Of a stretch of DNA of 64,000 nt, positions 59,377 to 64,000 are shown piece after piece. The first letter of the stretch is position 1; the number at the start of each line of letters is the position of its first letter. Source of the stretch: Bordetella parapertussis (GTDB taxonomy: Bacteria; Pseudomonadota; Gammaproteobacteria; Burkholderiales; Burkholderiaceae_A); NCBI GenBank assembly GCA_945901825.1, contig CAMDMC010000003.1, forward strand, positions 1 to 64,000, written 5' to 3'. The position numbers were made by a program, and so were the translations under genes. Below the pieces are notes generated by a model that saw only the letters and a program-made list of their open reading frames with translations, did not search any database and was not told the DNA's origin.

Positions 59377-60540
59377 ATGAATGAAAAACAAATCACCGAG
59401 CTCACCACTGAACTCAGCCATGAGCGTCGCCGCTTTCTAGAGGTTGCCGGACGCTATGGTTTTGGTACAGCCGTAATTGCGGGAATGAGCGGCACGCTCT
59501 GGAGCGATAGTGCTGTCGCCCAGACGGCTGCCGATGAAGATCGCAAGGAGAAAAACGCCAAAGTGCGGATGAACTTTGCAACCGAGTACAAAATCGAAGA
59601 CTATGTGAAATACCCCGTCATGCAGGCGAAGTGGAAAGAAAACCTTGAGACGCTGTCAAAGAACCAGATCTTCTGCAAACTCTTTCCAGCAGGCCAGCTC
59701 GGTGTCGGTGCCGCTTTAGCGCAAAAAATTCAGGGGGGCACCGTGAACGGCGGCGCAGTTAGCCTGTCGAATTTCTCGCCTTACGCTCCAGCAGTCGACC
59801 TTATAAACATTCCCTACTGGTGCGGTGATAACCAGCGCTATGCAAACCTAGTCACCTCCAAGGCATGGAACGACGAGATTACCCCGAAGGTTGCAGCCAA
59901 GGGCTACCAGCCTCTGTTTTATTACACGGTTGATCCCCGTGTCATTGCCTCTCGCAAGGGCTTCAAACTAATTAAAACGCCATCAGATATGCAGGGCGTA
60001 AAGATGCGCGTTCCGCCATCCAAACTGCTTCAGACCTTCTATCGCTTGGCCGGTGCAAACCCAACGGTGGTAGCCTGGGGTGAGACAGCCTCTGCAATCA
60101 AACAAGGTGTGGCCGACGCGCTTGACCCTGCCATCGCAGCGCTAGCAACATTTGGCTTTGTGGATATCTTGGCCCATGTTAGCTACATCCGCTCAGTTCC
60201 TGACGCACAACTGTTTGCGGCCAATGCAGCCTGGTACAACGCACTGCCCTCCGATCTACGCAAAGTCTTTGACGATGCCTCAACCAAAACGCAGATCGAT
60301 ACCTTCGCACAGATTGCACCAGCTCGAACAGAATCGATGCGACTAATGCGTGCCGGTGGCTGCGAATTCTATAACCCCAGCGCAGCTGAAATGAAGCAAT
60401 GGTTAGATGCGTGTGGTGAGCAACGAAAAGAATACGACGAGTTCAAGCTTGCCTTTGCGGGTTCAATCGATAAATTTGAGATGCTAAAGAAGGCAGCTAA
60501 TACCAAGGGTTCAATTACGGTGCCCGAGTTCAACCTGTAA
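59377..60540 (+). CDS. TRAP transporter solute-binding protein (DctP type), probably for DHPS
   Basis: A 387-residue periplasmic protein with a Tat-type signal: the twin arginines are in ERRRFLEVAGRYGFG, cleaved near SAVAQ. The mature part has the DctP pattern, including GVKMRVPPSKLLQTFYRLAG and the conserved Arg for carboxylate or sulfonate binding. Tat export is less common for TRAP binding proteins and implies folding or oligomerising before export. The ATG at 59377 is fixed by CAGGAG. Next to DctQ, DctM and hpsN, DHPS is the expected ligand (hpsKLM of Cupriavidus). Confidence 0.85.
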   Translation: MNEKQITELTTELSHERRRFLEVAGRYGFGTAVIAGMSGTLWSDSAVAQTAADEDRKEKNAKVRMNFATEYKIEDYVKYPVMQAKWKENLETLSKNQIFCKLFPAGQLGVGAALAQKIQGGTVNGGAVSLSNFSPYAPAVDLINIPYWCGDNQRYANLVTSKAWNDEITPKVAAKGYQPLFYYTVDPRVIASRKGFKLIKTPSDMQGVKMRVPPSKLLQTFYRLAGANPTVVAWGETASAIKQGVADALDPAIAALATFGFVDILAHVSYIRSVPDAQLFAANAAWYNALPSDLRKVFDDASTKTQIDTFAQIAPARTESMRLMRAGGCEFYNPSAAEMKQWLDACGEQRKEYDEFKLAFAGSIDKFEMLKKAANTKGSITVPEFNL

Positions 60541-60577
60541 TCGAATCCGCAACTCAACAAGAAAGGCCTTCCTGGTA

Positions 60578-61102
60578 ATGGCAAGTTCAAAACTACTCAG
60601 GCAACTCGATATGAATGCAGAACGTTGGTTCATGCTGATTGCCTATGCGTTTTGTTGCTTTGCAATTATTCAGGAGGTCTTTCGTCGTTTCGTCTTAAAT
60701 TACTCCTCGGGCTGGGCCGAGGAGACTGCACGCTACGCATTTATCTACCTAGGCTGGGTTGGCGCTGCTTATGCCGTCAAGGCGCGCGCCCATATTCGAT
60801 TTGACATCTTGTTGCAGTTCCTGCCCCAAAAACTGCAAGGTTACTTTTATCTTTTCGGTGAGTTGGCAACACTCATCTTTGCCTGCATTGCACTTTACTT
60901 CTGCACCCACACAATGCAGCAGTTGATTCACTTCGAGGCCGCTACACCGGTACTAAGAATCAACAAGGCCTGGTTTGAGGCCGCAGTATTTATCGGATTT
61001 TCATTAATTGTTGTGCGCTCGATTCAAGCCATGATTGGCGATATTGCAGATCTGCGTGCAGGCCGCCCCGCAAATTCGGGCAAAGCACTGTTCGATTACT
61101 AG
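60578..61102 (+). CDS. TRAP transporter small permease (DctQ type)
   Basis: A 174-residue protein with four membrane helices and the DctQ segments FRRFVLNYSSGWAEETARYA and LGWVGAAYAVKARAHIRFDI. It pairs with the large permease coded 10 bases downstream to form the sodium-driven TRAP membrane complex. Confidence 0.87.
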   Translation: MASSKLLRQLDMNAERWFMLIAYAFCCFAIIQEVFRRFVLNYSSGWAEETARYAFIYLGWVGAAYAVKARAHIRFDILLQFLPQKLQGYFYLFGELATLIFACIALYFCTHTMQQLIHFEAATPVLRINKAWFEAAVFIGFSLIVVRSIQAMIGDIADLRAGRPANSGKALFDY

Positions 61103-61111
61103 GGCTCAACC

Positions 61112-62380
61112 ATGGCGATTACGCTGTCTCTTCTTCTCGTTGTCGCCTTGCTGGTAGTGGGCGTACCCTTTTGGGTCAGCCTTGGTCTGGGCACAACCGT
61201 CATGCTGGCCACAACGTCGGCCCTACCACTCACCTTAATTGGTGAGGCGCTTTTTGAAGGCGTGGACTCCTTTGCGCTTATTGCGATTCCGCTCTTTATT
61301 CTGACGGGCGATGTTATGGTGCGCTCCAAGCTTGCCCACGATCTACTGGGATTTGCAGAGGCCACCTTTGGAAGCCTAAAGTCAGGCTTTGGTACCTCTA
61401 CTGTTATGGGTTGTGGGTTATTTGCCTGTATTTCAGGTAGTGACGCTGCCGATGCCGCAGCGATCGGGCGCATCACCATGGCAAGGCTGCAAGAACGGGG
61501 CTACCCCAAAGCTTATGCCTGCGCGCTTGTTGCCTCTGGGGCCTGCACCGGGATCCTCATTCCCCCATCAATTGCCTACATCATTATTGGCTTGGTGCTC
61601 GGAATATCATCTTCAACGCTATTTCAAGCAGCCTTTGTTCCCGGGGTACTAATTTTGCTTTCAGTGATCATCACCAACGTGATCGTGAATCGAATCAAAG
61701 GCTATGAGAATTCGCTTAGAAAGTTTTCGTTTAGTGTGTGGCTTACAGAGCTAAACAGAGCGAAATATGCGCTCTCTATCCCTATTATTATCTTAGGGGG
61801 CATCTACTCTGGCGTCTTTACTCCCACAGAATCTGCGGCCGTCGCAGTCGCCGTGGCAGTTACATTTAGCCTGGTCCAAGGCCGGATAAAAATTACGCAG
61901 TTTCCCGCAATGTTAGGCACCTCAGCCCGCGTCTGCGGGGTGATCCTACCCATTATCGCGGTGGCGCTGCTCTTCGCTCAGGCTCTAACGGTCGTGGACG
62001 TGCCGCAGAAGTTTGTTGCTGGCGTGATGGAGCTCGCCGATAGCCCAACAGAGGTCATCTTATTGATGCTGGTGATTCTTGTGATCGCTGGCTGCGTGAT
62101 GGAGACTGGCCCAAATATCGTCGTGTTAGGCCCCTTGCTCATGCCCTTGGCGCAGGAAATTGGTATGGATCCAATTCATTTCTGTATCTTTATGGTCACC
62201 TCGCTGGGGCTAGGGTTCATCACGCCGCCGTTTGGCCTCAATCTTTTTGTGATGAGCGGCCTTACCCGAACGCCAGTGTCTCAGATTGCAAAGCATGCAT
62301 TTCCTTTTGTAATCGCCATGCTCATCGCATCGGCCACCATCGGGTTTATTCCTTCAATATCGCTCTTCACCCTCCGCTAG
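61112..62380 (+). CDS. TRAP transporter large permease (DctM type)
   Basis: A 422-residue membrane protein with about 12 helices and DctM motifs: VDSFALIAIPLFILTGDVMV, GCGLFACISGSDAADAAAIG, ACTGILIPPSIAYIIIGLVL and GGIYSGVFTPTESAAVAVAV. It is the substrate-translocating subunit. Gene order (small peptide, DctP, DctQ, DctM, hpsN, SDR) supports DHPS as cargo. Confidence 0.9.
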   Translation: MAITLSLLLVVALLVVGVPFWVSLGLGTTVMLATTSALPLTLIGEALFEGVDSFALIAIPLFILTGDVMVRSKLAHDLLGFAEATFGSLKSGFGTSTVMGCGLFACISGSDAADAAAIGRITMARLQERGYPKAYACALVASGACTGILIPPSIAYIIIGLVLGISSSTLFQAAFVPGVLILLSVIITNVIVNRIKGYENSLRKFSFSVWLTELNRAKYALSIPIIILGGIYSGVFTPTESAAVAVAVAVTFSLVQGRIKITQFPAMLGTSARVCGVILPIIAVALLFAQALTVVDVPQKFVAGVMELADSPTEVILLMLVILVIAGCVMETGPNIVVLGPLLMPLAQEIGMDPIHFCIFMVTSLGLGFITPPFGLNLFVMSGLTRTPVSQIAKHAFPFVIAMLIASATIGFIPSISLFTLR

Positions 62381-63733
<1,353 letters not shown>

Positions 63734-63750
63734 AGAAGGCCAATGTCGGT

Positions 63751-64000
63751 ATGGATATTAATGCCCTTTTTACGCTCAAGGGCCGTCATGCACTTGTAAC
63801 GGGCGGTAACTCGGGCATTGGCTTGGCGATGGCGCAAGCCCTAGGCCACGCCGGTGCGAGCGTTACCCTAGTTGCCCGCCGCACCGCGGAGCTGGAGTCT
63901 GCAGCAGCAATGCTTGCCAAAGATAAGATCCGTGCCGATTGGATTGCCTGCGATCTTACAAGCCCAGAGGCTGTGGCCTCCTGCGGTGCCCTGTGCCTAG
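63751..64000 (+). CDS. Short-chain dehydrogenase/reductase (partial), probably DHPS-related
   Basis: Only the first 83 residues are present. They show the SDR cofactor motif VTGGNSGIGLAMAQALGHAG and the second strand VTLVARRTAELESAAAML, and the frame stays open to the window edge. The ATG at 63751 lies 17 bases after the hpsN stop. In Cupriavidus the gene next to hpsN (hpsP) encodes a DHPS 2-dehydrogenase that lets (S)-DHPS be converted to (R)-DHPS, so a matching role is likely but unproven. Confidence 0.78.
   Translation, partial: MDINALFTLKGRHALVTGGNSGIGLAMAQALGHAGASVTLVARRTAELESAAAMLAKDKIRADWIACDLTSPEAVASCGALCL

Overview
The window looks like one contig piece from a betaproteobacterium, probably Burkholderiales. 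The signs are Bug-type tripartite tricarboxylate (TTT) transporter genes, a DUF2189 membrane protein, class III CoA-transferases, a moderately GC-rich base composition and very tight ATGA and TAATG gene overlaps. This placement is an inference from gene families; no rRNA or other phylogenetic marker is present.

Positions 1-6600 carry an edge-truncated AAA ATPase, three toxin-antitoxin-type loci (an orphan Phd antitoxin, a ParDE pair and a FitAB pair), rlmH, bioY and small envelope genes. The ParDE pair lies between two copies of the 3' end of rlmH, which looks like the footprint of an insertion. Positions 6500-12900 hold a TauE/SafE exporter, a CoA-transferase/enoyl-CoA hydratase pair, a periplasmic rhodanese followed by a YeeE sulfur transporter and an overlooked 51-residue membrane protein, and a DapA-family aldolase.

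From about 12.9 kb to the end, most of the window is an organosulfonate catabolic region. It contains a taurine-type ABC transporter (tauABC) and an omega-aminotransferase sharing a duplicated 5' leader; a dicarboxylate-type beta-oxidation block (17.9-26 kb); and a SauS-like acylating sulfoacetaldehyde dehydrogenase. It continues with TTT transporter parts, sulfolactate sulfo-lyase suyAB with a GntR regulator, an inositol-monophosphatase-like enzyme and a sulfite exporter. A ten-gene minus-strand operon follows (43.4 to 33.5 kb): slcC, comC, a complete succinate-dehydrogenase-like complex, a two-subunit class I fumarase-like hydratase, TctA and a ThDP enzyme. Beyond it lie a sulfatase, a two-part phosphoesterase, a SulP transporter, an IclR-pta-soeABC-acyl-CoA ligase operon for sulfite oxidation, and a LacI-controlled TRAP transporter with hpsN for 2,3-dihydroxypropane-1-sulfonate (DHPS).

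The genes fit one scheme. Sulfonates (taurine, sulfolactate, DHPS, perhaps sulfoacetate) are imported and converted to sulfolactate or sulfoacetaldehyde. SuyAB cleaves sulfolactate to pyruvate and sulfite, and sulfite is exported (three or four TauE/SafE proteins) or oxidised to sulfate by SoeABC. No xsc gene is visible.

The most striking possibility is the succinate-dehydrogenase/fumarase-like pair cotranscribed with two sulfolactate dehydrogenases. Its simplest reading is a sulfo-analogue of the succinate-fumarate-malate-oxaloacetate sequence, running 3-sulfopropanoate, 3-sulfoacrylate, sulfolactate, sulfopyruvate. That is a hypothesis from gene order and family chemistry, not something the sequence proves. 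No tRNA, rRNA, insertion sequence or CRISPR array was seen, and there is no gene-free stretch longer than 300 bases.
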